A DNA stretch of 64,000 bases from Pseudomonas sp. QS1027 (GTDB lineage Bacteria; Pseudomonadota; Gammaproteobacteria; Pseudomonadales; Pseudomonadaceae), in contig NZ_PHSU01000015.1 in assembly GCF_002814235.1 (NCBI RefSeq), positions 62,001-126,000 on the forward strand, read 5' to 3'. Positions 8,355 to 16,023 of the stretch are shown piece by piece (the first letter of the stretch is position 1; the number at the start of each line of letters is the position of its first letter). The notes under the pieces were generated by a model. It saw only the letters and a program-made list of their open reading frames with translations. It was not told the origin of the DNA and made no database searches. The translations under genes and the position numbers were made by a program.

Positions 8355-9614
8355 ATGCTCGCCCCCGTTCAACTGCTGTCCGCGACCCGTCAGAACCTCT
8401 GGCGCCTGACCTTTATCCGTATTCTGGTACTGGCGGCCCAGGCCGGTTCCGTGGGCATCGCCTACTGGTTCGACCTGCTGCCGTTGCCCTGGCTGCAACT
8501 GGCGATGACCCTGGCCTGTTCCATGGTGCTCTGCGCCTTCACCGTGGTACGCCTGCGGACCACCTGGCCGGTCACCGAACTCGAATACGCCGTGCAACTG
8601 GCCTGCGACCTGTTTATCCACAGCGCCTTGCTGTATTTCTCCGGCGGTTCGACCAACCCCTTCGTCTCTTATTACCTGGTGCCACTGACCATCGCCGCGG
8701 TGACCCTGCCCTGGCGCTACTCGGTGGTCCTCTCCGGCGCGGCGCTGGTGCTCTACACCTTGCTGCTGGTGCAGTTCTACCCGCTGGAAACCTTCCCGAT
8801 CTCCCGCGAGAAGCTGCAGATCTACGGCATGTGGCTGAGCTTTGCCCTGGCCGCCGCGGTGATCACCTTCTTCGCCGCGAAGATGGCCGAGGAATTGCGC
8901 CGCCAGGAAGAGTTGCGCGCCCTGCGCCGTGAAGAGGGCCTGCGGGACCAGCAACTGCTGGCCGTGGCGACCCAGGCCGCCGGCGCCGCCCATGAATTGG
9001 GTACGCCCCTGGCGACCATGAGCGTGCTGCTCAAGGAAATGCGCCAGGACCATTCGGACCCGCTGCTCCAGGACGACCTGAGCGTGCTCCAGGACCAGGT
9101 CAAGCTGTGCAAGCAAACCTTGCAGCAACTGGTCCGCGCCGCCGAGGCCAATCGCCGGCTGGCGGTGGAGATGCAGGACGTCACGGTCTGGCTCGACGAA
9201 GCGCTGAACCGCTGGCACCTGATGCGTCCGGAAGCCAGTTACCGCTTCCAGCGCCTCGGCCAGGGCGATGTGCCACGCCTGGCACCGCCGCCGGACCTGA
9301 CCCAGGCCTTGCTCAACCTGTTGAACAATGCCGCCGACGCCTGTCCCGAGGGCCTCGAAGTGCAGCTCGACTGGGATGAGGAAAACCTCACCATCAATAT
9401 TCGTGACCACGGCGCCGGTGTGCCGCTGGCCATCGCCGAGCAGATCGGCAAACCGTTTTTTACCACCAAGGGCAAAGGCTTCGGCCTGGGCCTGTTCTTG
9501 AGCAAGGCCAGCGTGACCCGCGCTGGCGGCTCGGTGAAACTCTACAGTCATGAGGAAGGTGGCACGCTCACCGAGCTGCGCCTGCCCCGTGTTGCCCGAG
9601 GAGAAGAAGCATGA
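8355..9614 (+). CDS. roxS: Redox sensor histidine kinase RoxS (RegB/PrrB family)
   Basis: 419 residues. An N-terminal block of about six membrane segments (residues 15-180) carries SGGSTNPF, the GGxxNPF loop that binds quinone in RegB. Next come the H-box HELGTPLA (near residue 212), the N-box LLNLLNNAADACP (near 318) and the G-box GFGLGLFLS (near 375). A cysteine in VKLCKQTL lies at about the position of the RegB redox cysteine. Start at 8355 with AGGAG five bases upstream; a longer in-frame version from 8256 lacks support. The stop overlaps the roxR start by four bases (ATGA), so the two are co-translated. In Pseudomonas RoxSR adjusts terminal oxidases (cyanide-insensitive oxidase and others) to the redox state of the respiratory chain. 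Confidence 0.93.
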   Translation: MLAPVQLLSATRQNLWRLTFIRILVLAAQAGSVGIAYWFDLLPLPWLQLAMTLACSMVLCAFTVVRLRTTWPVTELEYAVQLACDLFIHSALLYFSGGSTNPFVSYYLVPLTIAAVTLPWRYSVVLSGAALVLYTLLLVQFYPLETFPISREKLQIYGMWLSFALAAAVITFFAAKMAEELRRQEELRALRREEGLRDQQLLAVATQAAGAAHELGTPLATMSVLLKEMRQDHSDPLLQDDLSVLQDQVKLCKQTLQQLVRAAEANRRLAVEMQDVTVWLDEALNRWHLMRPEASYRFQRLGQGDVPRLAPPPDLTQALLNLLNNAADACPEGLEVQLDWDEENLTINIRDHGAGVPLAIAEQIGKPFFTTKGKGFGLGLFLSKASVTRAGGSVKLYSHEEGGTLTELRLPRVARGEEA

Positions 9615-10171
9615 GTGACGAGATCCAGGTCGAAGGCGAGGAACTGCCGCACCTGTTGCTGGTGGACGACGATGCCACCTTTACCCGCGTGATGGCGCGG
9701 GCCATGAGCCGTCGCGGTTTTCGCGTCAGCACCGCCGGCTCCGCCGAAGAGGGCCTGATCCTGGCCCAGCAGGACCTGCCGGACTACGCCGCGCTGGACC
9801 TGAAGATGGACGGCGATTCCGGCCTGGTGCTGCTGCCCAAGCTGCTGGAACTCGATCCGGAGATGCGCGTGCTGATCCTCACCGGCTATTCGAGCATCGC
9901 CACGGCGGTGGAGGCGATCAAGCGCGGGGCCTGCAACTACCTGTGCAAGCCGGCGGATGCCGACGACGTGCTGGCGGCCTTGCTCTCCGAGCATGCCGAC
10001 CTCGATACCCTGGTGCCGGAAAACCCGATGTCGGTGGACCGCCTGCAGTGGGAGCACATCCAGCGCGTGCTGACCGAGCACGAAGGCAATATCTCCGCCA
10101 CCGCCCGTGCCCTGGGCATGCATCGACGGACCTTGCAGCGCAAATTGCAGAAGCGGCCGGTGCGGCGCTGA
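9611..10171 (+). CDS. roxR: Response regulator RoxR (RegA/PrrA family)
   Basis: 186 residues. The receiver domain (residues 12-125) has the acidic pair VDDD, phospho-acceptor aspartate in ALDLKMDG, a threonine switch in ILTGYSS and the lysine in CKPAD. A proline-containing linker precedes a Fis-type helix-turn-helix (GNISATARALGMHRRTLQRK), the compact RegA architecture. It overlaps roxS by ATGA. It is the cognate regulator of RoxS, binding DNA to control respiratory oxidase and related redox genes. Domain order and length match the family with nothing missing. Confidence 0.94.
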   Translation: MSDEIQVEGEELPHLLLVDDDATFTRVMARAMSRRGFRVSTAGSAEEGLILAQQDLPDYAALDLKMDGDSGLVLLPKLLELDPEMRVLILTGYSSIATAVEAIKRGACNYLCKPADADDVLAALLSEHADLDTLVPENPMSVDRLQWEHIQRVLTEHEGNISATARALGMHRRTLQRKLQKRPVRR

Positions 10172-10267
10172 ACCGGCGCTGAACGAATCCTTTTCAAACC
10201 GCGCTACGGCGGGTGCGAATCATCTATGATCGGTTGGTGAAATTTCTTACGCCAACCGAGCCTTAGA

Positions 10268-11998
10268 ATGACTAAGAACGCTGAATATTCCGCGGTCAAC
10301 GATGCAGTAAAAGGGCATTTTTTTCGTAGGGTCTGGCAACTGGCCTCGCCTTACTGGCGCAGTGAAGAGAAGGGCAAGGCCTGGCTGTTGCTGATCTGTG
10401 TGGTGGCCCTGTCACTTTTCAGCGTCGGCATTTCGGTCTGGCTGAACAATTGGTACAAGGATTTCTACAACGCCTTGCAGGAGAAAAACAGTGATGCCTT
10501 CTGGCACCTGATCCTGTATTTCGGCGGTATTGCCGCCGTCGCCATCCTCGGCGCGGTCTATCGGCTGTACCTGACCCAGATGCTCACCATCAGTTGGCGT
10601 CGCTGGCTGACCGAGCAGCATTTCAAGCGTTGGCTCGAACACAAGAACTACTACCAGATGGAGTCGGGCGGGAACACCGACAACCCGGACCAACGGCTGA
10701 GTGAAGACCTCAACAGCTTTACCGCCGATACCCTGACCCTGGGCCTTGGCCTGTTTCGTACAGTAGTCAGCCTGGTGTCGTTCTCGATCATCCTCTGGGG
10801 GGTATCGGGGAGTATCGAAGTCTTCGGCATCAGCATTCCCGGTTATATGTTCTGGTGCGCCTTCCTTTATGCGGCCGTCGGCAGTTGGCTGACCCGGGTG
10901 ATCGGCAGCCACTTGATTCCGTTGAACAACCAACAACAACGCTTTGAAGCCGATATGCGCTTCTCGTTGGTGCGGGTTCGTGAAAACGCCGAAAGCATTG
11001 CCCTGTATGACGGCGAGCCGAATGAAAAGCAGCGCCTGAGTACCCGTTTCGGCAAGGTCTGGTCCAACTACTGGGCGCTGATGCGCGTCACCAAGCGCCT
11101 GACCTTCTTCACCGCCGGTTACAGCCAGATCGCGATCATTTTCCCGTTCATGGTGGCGGCACCGCGCTATTTCGCCGGCAAGATCCAGCTCGGCGAACTG
11201 ATGCAGATCAACTCGGCGTTTGGCAATGTGCAGGAAAACTTCAGCTGGTTCATCGATGCCTACTCCAGTCTTGCGGTATGGAAAGCCACCTGTGACCGTC
11301 TGCTGAGTTTCCGTCAGGCCATGCTCGACAACGAAGACCGTGCTCCGGCCATCGACGTGCAGAACCAGGGTGAAGCCTTGCAGGTGAATAACCTGGACCT
11401 GGATCTGGCGGACGGTCGGCATCTGCTGGCCGGTGCAAGCATGAATGTGGCCCCGGGCGAGCGGGTGATGCTCAGCGGGCGTTCCGGCAGTGGCAAAAGC
11501 ACCTTGTTGCGCGCCATGGGCAATCTCTGGCCACGGGGCGGTGGCAGTATCCGCTTGCCGGCCGCGCGCTCGCTGTTCCTGCCGCAGAAACCCTATCTGC
11601 CGATCGGCAGCCTGCGTGAGGCGATGAGTTATCCACAGCCGGGCGATGCCTATCCGGATGAGCGTTACCAGGAGGTCTTGCAGACCTGCCGTCTGCCACA
11701 CCTGGCCGGACGACTGGATGAGAGCAATCACTGGCAGCGGATGTTGTCGCCGGGTGAGCAGCAACGCCTGGCCTTTGCCCGCGCGCTGCTTTATGCCCCG
11801 CAATGGCTGTTCCTCGACGAAGCCACGGCGGCCATGGACGAGGAGGATGAAGCGGCGCTGTATCAGGCCCTGATCGACCAGATCCCGGGCTTGAGCATTG
11901 TCAGCGTCGGGCACCGCAGCAGCCTGAACAAGTTCCACCCGCGACATTTGCGTATCGAGCGCGGACACCTGGTTACCCAGGAGGCCGTCAGCGCATAG
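10268..11998 (+). CDS. ABC transporter with fused permease and ATPase (YddA/SbmA-BacA-like)
   Basis: 576 residues. An N-terminal SbmA/BacA-like membrane domain (about residues 15-330) includes VGISVWLNNWYKDFYNALQ and WRRWLTEQHFKRWL, blocks typical of YddA, ExsE and related exporters. The C-terminal nucleotide-binding domain has Walker A GRSGSGKST (near 403), signature LSPGEQQRLAFARAL (near 493), Walker B WLFLDEATAAMDE and the switch His in SVGHRS. It is an inner-membrane half-transporter expected to work as a homodimer. The family has been linked to vitamin B12, bleomycin or peptide passage, but the substrate here is unknown. It stands alone, 96 bases after roxR and divergent in function from it. 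Confidence 0.88.
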   Translation: MTKNAEYSAVNDAVKGHFFRRVWQLASPYWRSEEKGKAWLLLICVVALSLFSVGISVWLNNWYKDFYNALQEKNSDAFWHLILYFGGIAAVAILGAVYRLYLTQMLTISWRRWLTEQHFKRWLEHKNYYQMESGGNTDNPDQRLSEDLNSFTADTLTLGLGLFRTVVSLVSFSIILWGVSGSIEVFGISIPGYMFWCAFLYAAVGSWLTRVIGSHLIPLNNQQQRFEADMRFSLVRVRENAESIALYDGEPNEKQRLSTRFGKVWSNYWALMRVTKRLTFFTAGYSQIAIIFPFMVAAPRYFAGKIQLGELMQINSAFGNVQENFSWFIDAYSSLAVWKATCDRLLSFRQAMLDNEDRAPAIDVQNQGEALQVNNLDLDLADGRHLLAGASMNVAPGERVMLSGRSGSGKSTLLRAMGNLWPRGGGSIRLPAARSLFLPQKPYLPIGSLREAMSYPQPGDAYPDERYQEVLQTCRLPHLAGRLDESNHWQRMLSPGEQQRLAFARALLYAPQWLFLDEATAAMDEEDEAALYQALIDQIPGLSIVSVGHRSSLNKFHPRHLRIERGHLVTQEAVSA

Positions 11999-12007
11999 TC
12001 AACGGTG

Positions 12008-12016
12008 ATCGTACAA
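12008..12016. promoter_or_regulatory. Candidate operator half-site of the GntR regulator
   Basis: ATCGTACAA, 45 bases before the regulator start, is the exact reverse complement of TTGTACGAT at 14979-14987 in the kdgD promoter. Shared motifs at a regulator gene and its presumed target suggest autoregulation. Only one arm is obvious here. Confidence 0.4.
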
Positions 12017-12060
12017 CCCGGTTGAGCTATGATGCGCGCTCAGCCGTTCAGCCGAGATAG

Positions 12061-12819
12061 ATGTTCGATATGGAAAACCAGAGCGCCGGGCTTCGCCCGA
12101 CCCGAAAGCGCCGCAGTCTTGCCCAGGAGTTGGTCACCGTGCTCTCCGAGCAGATCCGTGATGGCCAGCTCAAGCGCGGGGACAAGTTACCCACCGAGTC
12201 GGCGATCATGGATGCCCATGGTGTCAGCCGCACGGTGGTGCGCGAGGCGATCTCGCGCCTGCAGGCGGCCGGGCAGGTGGAAACGCGCCACGGCATCGGC
12301 ACTTTTGTGCTGGATACGCCGAGCCCCAGCGGTTTTCGTATCGATCCGGCGACGGTGGTGACCCTGCGCGATGTGCTGGCGATTCTGGAGTTGCGTATCA
12401 GCCTGGAAGTCGAGTCGGCGGGGTTGGCGGCACAGCGCCGCAGCGCCGAGCAGTTGGCGGCGATGCGGGCGGCGCTGGATGCCTTGAATGAAAGCGCGGC
12501 CCACGCCAGCGATGCGGTGGCTTCGGATTTCCAGTTCCACCTGCAGATCGCCCTGTCCACCGGCAACCGTTACTTCACCGATATCATGACCCACCTGGGC
12601 ACCAGCATCATTCCCCGGACCCGCTTGAATTCGGCGCGGCTGGCCCATGATGACCAGCAGCACTATATGAACCGGCTGGGGCGTGAACACGAAGAGATCT
12701 ATGAGGCGATTGCCCGCCAGGATTCCGATGCGGCGCGGGCAGCGATGCGTTTGCATTTGACCAACAGCCGCGAGCGGTTGCGTCAGGCCCATGAAGAGGC
12801 CGAGGTGCAGAAGGGCTAA
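12061..12819 (+). CDS. GntR-family regulator, FadR/FCD subgroup, likely of galactarate/glucarate genes
   Basis: 252 residues. Winged helix-turn-helix at residues 18-85 (LPTESAIMDAHGVSRTVVRE, then HGIGTFVL), followed by an all-helical FCD ligand-binding domain with likely metal-binding residues in DFQFHLQIA, HLGTSI and HEEIYEAI. The start at 12061 has GAG four bases upstream; a second ATG at 12070 is also possible. It sits about 2 kb before kdgD on the same strand. FCD regulators commonly repress sugar-acid catabolism and release DNA on binding the substrate or an intermediate. Together with the shared TTGTACGAT motif, this makes it the best candidate regulator of the cluster (inference). The actual effector is not known. 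Confidence 0.85.
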   Translation: MFDMENQSAGLRPTRKRRSLAQELVTVLSEQIRDGQLKRGDKLPTESAIMDAHGVSRTVVREAISRLQAAGQVETRHGIGTFVLDTPSPSGFRIDPATVVTLRDVLAILELRISLEVESAGLAAQRRSAEQLAAMRAALDALNESAAHASDAVASDFQFHLQIALSTGNRYFTDIMTHLGTSIIPRTRLNSARLAHDDQQHYMNRLGREHEEIYEAIARQDSDAARAAMRLHLTNSRERLRQAHEEAEVQKG

Positions 12820-12852
12820 GCGCGATCAATCCGAGAGGGAACGTCCATTATT

Positions 12853-12983
12853 GTGGCGAGGGGGCTTGCCCCCGTTGGGGCGCGAAGCGGCCCTGAAACC
12901 AGCGACCGCGCTCTGTCAGGTAGATTGAGGTACCCGGGTTTACGACTGCTTCGCAGCCGAACGGGGGCAAGCCCCCTCGCCAC
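12853..12983. repeat. REP-like inverted pair, GGGGGCTTGCCCCC type
   Basis: Two inverted copies of a palindrome-containing element, at 12853-12880 (gtggcgagggggcttgcccc) and 12958-12983 (its near reverse complement), flank an 80-base unrelated spacer. This is the head-to-tail REP pair layout common in Pseudomonas intergenic DNA. It lies between convergent genes, and the transcript would fold into a long hairpin that may also stop transcription. Confidence 0.8.
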
Positions 12984-12996
12984 TTTCCAGGTGTGC

Positions 12997-13188
12997 TTAA
13001 CGTTTGTGCAGGATCGTCCGATCCACGCGCACGGCCCATTTCGCCGCTTTTGCCTGCACATCAAATACCACTTGCCCCGTCTCATCCGCCGTCGCCCGGG
13101 TAATCGCCACGCCATCGGCCAGCAGTTCCAGCGGCATATCCTTGAGTGACTGACCGGAAGCCAGTTCGAGTTTTACGGTAAAGGTCAT
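12997..13188 (-). CDS. Small protein of unknown function, 63 residues, partner of the PLC-like gene
   Basis: It begins MTFTVKLELASGQSLKDMPL, followed by a stretch reading ELLADGVAITRATADETGQV, and ends RVDRTILHKR. The alternating hydrophobic pattern with ADGVAITRATADETGQVVF resembles a single all-beta carboxypeptidase-regulatory/Ig-like module. The start at 13188 has GGGAG about 6 bases upstream. It begins 14 bases after the stop of the phospholipase-C-like gene, so the two are almost surely one operon and would share its LexA-boxed promoter. No signal peptide. The function is unknown; chaperone, inhibitor or immunity roles are possible but unsupported. Confidence 0.75.
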   Translation of the reverse strand: MTFTVKLELASGQSLKDMPLELLADGVAITRATADETGQVVFDVQAKAAKWAVRVDRTILHKR

Positions 13189-13202
13189 GACTGATCTCCC
13201 TG

Positions 13203-14828
13203 TCACTGATGGTTGTCGATAAAGGTGGTGGCCTGGCCGTCCAGCGTGCCGATCAGCTCCGGCGAACCGCCACGGAACTGGCGGAACACATTACGTCCCG
13301 TCGCCCCCACCGGCACATTCAGCGTCGGCTGGAAACGATCGGTCAGTTCGGCATAGGCCGTCCACGGGCCGATATAGGACTCATCCAGCCCCTTGGTGTA
13401 GCTGAAGGCGTAACGCACGGCATTGCCCGGCAGCCAGTTGGGTTCGCTGGGCGTGCGGCTCTGCCAGCCATCGGCCTTGATGGTCGGGGCCACGCCGGGA
13501 GGATTGAGGTAGCCGGCAGGCAAGTTCGGCTTGTAGTCCTTGAGCAGCAGATAGGTACTCCAACCCCACCAGCTGTCGCTCTGGCTGCGGTCGTTGAGGT
13601 TGTTGACGTCGTTGCGGCGCAGCACGGTCTTGCCCTTGAGGGCGAACAGCGGGGCGAAATTCAGGCTGTCCTGGCTGTTTTCCACCTTCGCCAGGTCCGG
13701 CACCGAACGCAGCGCGGAATAGGCTTCGGGAGGTACGACGACACCGCTGAGAAACACCGCGAAGACTTCATCCACCGATTGCTGCACCGCCTGTTTGACC
13801 TGCAGCCGGTTGCTGCTGTCGACGGTGTCGAAATAGCGCTTGTCGCCGTAGCAGTTCCACTTGTCGCCCCGGCCATTGCTGACTTTCAGGCCGAACTTGC
13901 TGTCTTCGTCGTGCATGAAGCGGGAGATCAGCGAACCCACATCGCTGGGGGTAACGCTGTCGGCCAGTTGCTTGCGCGGCACCCGCAGATGGCCGCCGGA
14001 GAACAGGTCGGTGAGGAAATGATCGGCAAAGGCGTTCATCGCGTAGGCCAATTCCAGGTCCTGGTCGACACCGCTCTTGTGCGCCAGGGCGGCCTGTTGC
14101 AGGGCGGCGGCGTGCCCGGCCTGGTAAGCCAGGAGCGCCCATTCGCCGAAGTGGTCCCAGTTGCTCGCGGCCAGTTTCAGGTAACGGCCAAGGGGAAACA
14201 GCGGCGAGGCAAAGCTGCCGCCACCGGTGATCTTGTTCCACTCGCCGGAGAGGGTATCGCCCAGTTCGTCGTAGGCTTCGTGAGGCTGCTTGCCGTCCTT
14301 GATCGCCTGGTTGGCGGCGTTGATCTCGGTTTTCATCACCTGCAGGATTTTCTGCGCTTCGTCGCGGGAGGCGGGCAGTACCGCCAGCGAGTTGAAGGAA
14401 GCGGTAAAGCGTGCCTGCCGGTCGGCCGGGGTGCTGCCGTCGGCGATCGGGCGGTCCGGGATTCCGTAGAAGTCGCCACCCAGGGCGACGATCTGGCCGT
14501 AGGTCAAGGCCAGGCCGTTGGTCAGGTGCAGCTCGACCTGCCAGGCCGGAATGGCCGCTACGTCCTTGGCAAAACGCAACTGGGCGCTGTCGCCGATGGC
14601 GGTGTGTTCGCCGCCTTCGAAGCGTGCCTGGGGTTTGCCCTTGAGTGCGCTGTCGAACGCCGTTGGCTGGTGATACTTGAGGGTGTGATGACCTTCGGCG
14701 AGAAGGATCACCGCCGCGCCATCGCCCGGAATGGCGATACCTTGTTCGGTGAAGAGGCTGTCCAGTTCGGCAATGACCTTGCCGTCGTGCAGCAGGAAAT
14801 CCTGCGCGTGCTGTGGAGTGGCTGACAT
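13203..14828 (-). CDS. Zinc phospholipase C-like protein (P1 nuclease/PLC superfamily), possibly SOS-controlled
   Basis: 541 residues, no signal peptide. The centre has a histidine/aspartate pattern expected of the zinc PLC/S1-P1 nuclease fold: DHFGEWALLAYQAGH (residues 225-239) and AFADHFLTDLFSGGHLR (His270, Asp274, His280). The N-terminal part has LTYGQIVALGGDFYGIPDRP. It may belong to the P. fluorescens / Legionella PlcA-PlcC type of zinc metallophospholipase C; this is recalled from motif shape, not checked. The start has AAGGAG well placed. A perfect LexA box lies 41 bases upstream, and the 63-residue gene follows after 14 bases. With no secretion signal it would act inside the cell, be released by lysis, or use another export route. 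Substrate unknown. Confidence 0.75.
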   Translation of the reverse strand: MSATPQHAQDFLLHDGKVIAELDSLFTEQGIAIPGDGAAVILLAEGHHTLKYHQPTAFDSALKGKPQARFEGGEHTAIGDSAQLRFAKDVAAIPAWQVELHLTNGLALTYGQIVALGGDFYGIPDRPIADGSTPADRQARFTASFNSLAVLPASRDEAQKILQVMKTEINAANQAIKDGKQPHEAYDELGDTLSGEWNKITGGGSFASPLFPLGRYLKLAASNWDHFGEWALLAYQAGHAAALQQAALAHKSGVDQDLELAYAMNAFADHFLTDLFSGGHLRVPRKQLADSVTPSDVGSLISRFMHDEDSKFGLKVSNGRGDKWNCYGDKRYFDTVDSSNRLQVKQAVQQSVDEVFAVFLSGVVVPPEAYSALRSVPDLAKVENSQDSLNFAPLFALKGKTVLRRNDVNNLNDRSQSDSWWGWSTYLLLKDYKPNLPAGYLNPPGVAPTIKADGWQSRTPSEPNWLPGNAVRYAFSYTKGLDESYIGPWTAYAELTDRFQPTLNVPVGATGRNVFRQFRGGSPELIGTLDGQATTFIDNHQ

Positions 14829-14868
14829 GTCTGGCTCCTTGATATGTCGTCTTTTTTATCCAAATTAA

Positions 14869-14884
14869 CTGTATGTATATACAG
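14869..14884 (-). promoter_or_regulatory. LexA (SOS) box upstream of the PLC-like gene
   Basis: CTGTATGTATATACAG is a perfect CTGT-N8-ACAG LexA operator with an AT-rich alternating centre like strong SOS boxes. It lies 41 bases before the start codon of the minus-strand gene at 14828 and 170 bases before kdgD on the other strand, whose own promoter is at about 14960. So it most likely controls the PLC-like gene. The AT-rich centre could overlap the -10 element. Confidence 0.75.
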
Positions 14885-14959
14885 CTAAAATTGAGCCTAG
14901 ACGAAAAAAATCCTACGTCAAGGAGGGAAAATCTTGTGGGATCGGTTGAGCGATTCCTG

Positions 14960-14996
14960 TTGACCTTTGTTATTTAAGTTGTACGATGACGTACGA
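14960..14996 (+). promoter_or_regulatory. kdgD promoter overlapped by a candidate GntR operator
   Basis: TTGACC (14960-14965) and TACGAT (14982-14987), 16 bases apart, form a plausible sigma-70 promoter. The -10 overlaps the inverted repeat GTACG-ATGA-CGTAC (14981-14994), extendable to TTGTACG...CGTACGA. The left arm TTGTACGAT recurs, inverted, before the GntR gene at 12008-12016. A repressor bound here would block RNA polymerase. Confidence 0.5.
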
Positions 14997-15054
14997 CATC
15001 AGCCAGTCTGCGCTGTCTCTTTCATCACAACGTGCTTCCCAGGGTGTTCGAATA

Positions 15055-15966
15055 ATGAATCCACAAGAACTGAAGTCCATCCTCTCCTCCGGCCTGCTGT
15101 CCTTTCCGGTGACCGATTTCAATGCCCAGGGCGATTTCCATCGCGCCGGCTACGTCAAGCGCCTGGAGTGGCTGGCCCCTTACGGCGCCACCGCGCTGTT
15201 CGCCGCCGGCGGTACCGGTGAATTCTTCTCCCTGGCAGCCAGTGAATATTCCGAAGTGGTGAAAACCGCCGTCGATACCTGCGCCGGTAGCGTGCCGATC
15301 CTCGCCGGTGTCGGTGGTGCGACCCGCCAGGCCATCGAGTACGCCCAGGAAGCCGAACGTCTTGGCGCCAAAGGCCTGCTGTTGCTGCCGCACTACCTGA
15401 CCGAAGCCAGCCAGGAAGGTGTTGCCGCCCACGTTGAAGCCGTGTGCAAGTCGGTGAAGATCGGCGTGGTGGTGTACAACCGCAACGTCTGCCGCCTGAC
15501 CGCACCGCTGCTGGAACGCCTGGCCGAGCGCTGCCCGAACCTGATCGGCTACAAGGATGGCCTGGGCGATATCGAACTGATGGTGTCGATCCGTCATCGT
15601 CTCGGCGATCGTTTCAGCTACCTGGGCGGCCTGCCTACCGCGGAAGTCTATGCCGCGGCCTACAAGGCCCTCGGTGTGCCGGTCTACTCCTCGGCGGTGT
15701 TCAACTTCATCCCGAAAACCGCGATGGATTTCTACCACGCCATTGCCCGGGACGATCACGCCACCGTCGGCAAGATCATCGACGACTTCTTCCTGCCGTA
15801 CCTGGACATCCGCAACCGTCGTTCCGGCTACGCTGTGAGCATCGTCAAGGCCGGGGCGAAGATCGCCGGTTATGACGCCGGCCCCGTGCGCACGCCGCTG
15901 ACCGACCTGCTGCCGGACGAATATGACGCCCTGGCCGCGCTGATCGACAAGCAAGGCGCACAGTAA
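15055..15966 (+). CDS. kdgD: 5-dehydro-4-deoxyglucarate dehydratase
   Basis: 303 residues, the family's usual length. It is a DHDPS/NAL-type TIM barrel that decarboxylates and dehydrates 5-dehydro-4-deoxy-D-glucarate to 2,5-dioxopentanoate. The Schiff-base lysine is in NLIGYKDGLGD, the active-site tyrosine in VVVYNRNVC, and the carboxylate-binding region is AAGGTGEFFSL. The ATG at 15055 was chosen over an in-frame start at 14986 (inside the candidate operator) because it matches the usual N-terminus MNPQELKSILSSGLLSFPVT and has AGGG upstream. It is the first gene of the galactarate/glucarate cluster; its product feeds the next enzyme. A hairpin terminator follows before the second gene. Confidence 0.93.
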   Translation: MNPQELKSILSSGLLSFPVTDFNAQGDFHRAGYVKRLEWLAPYGATALFAAGGTGEFFSLAASEYSEVVKTAVDTCAGSVPILAGVGGATRQAIEYAQEAERLGAKGLLLLPHYLTEASQEGVAAHVEAVCKSVKIGVVVYNRNVCRLTAPLLERLAERCPNLIGYKDGLGDIELMVSIRHRLGDRFSYLGGLPTAEVYAAAYKALGVPVYSSAVFNFIPKTAMDFYHAIARDDHATVGKIIDDFFLPYLDIRNRRSGYAVSIVKAGAKIAGYDAGPVRTPLTDLLPDEYDALAALIDKQGAQ

Positions 15967-15980
15967 GAACGAATAAACAG

Positions 15981-16005
15981 GCCGCTGAGCAATCAGCGGC
16001 TTTTT
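15981..16005 (+). terminator. Rho-independent terminator between kdgD and the dehydrogenase
   Basis: Perfect 8-bp stem GCCGCTGA/TCAGCGGC with a GCAA loop, followed by TTTTT. It lies inside what otherwise looks like one operon, 19 bases before the next start codon, so it probably trims transcription after kdgD and raises the kdgD to downstream ratio. Confidence 0.75.
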
Positions 16006-16023
16006 CGGTTCAGGAGGTTTTCC

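Noticed and set aside
12853..13149. A 98-codon plus-strand frame across the REP pair
   Set aside because: It is built from the repeat arms and the antisense of the 63-residue gene.
14869..14884. LexA control of kdgD
   Set aside because: The box lies 170 bases from kdgD and upstream of its likely promoter at about 14960, while it is 41 bases from the minus-strand start.
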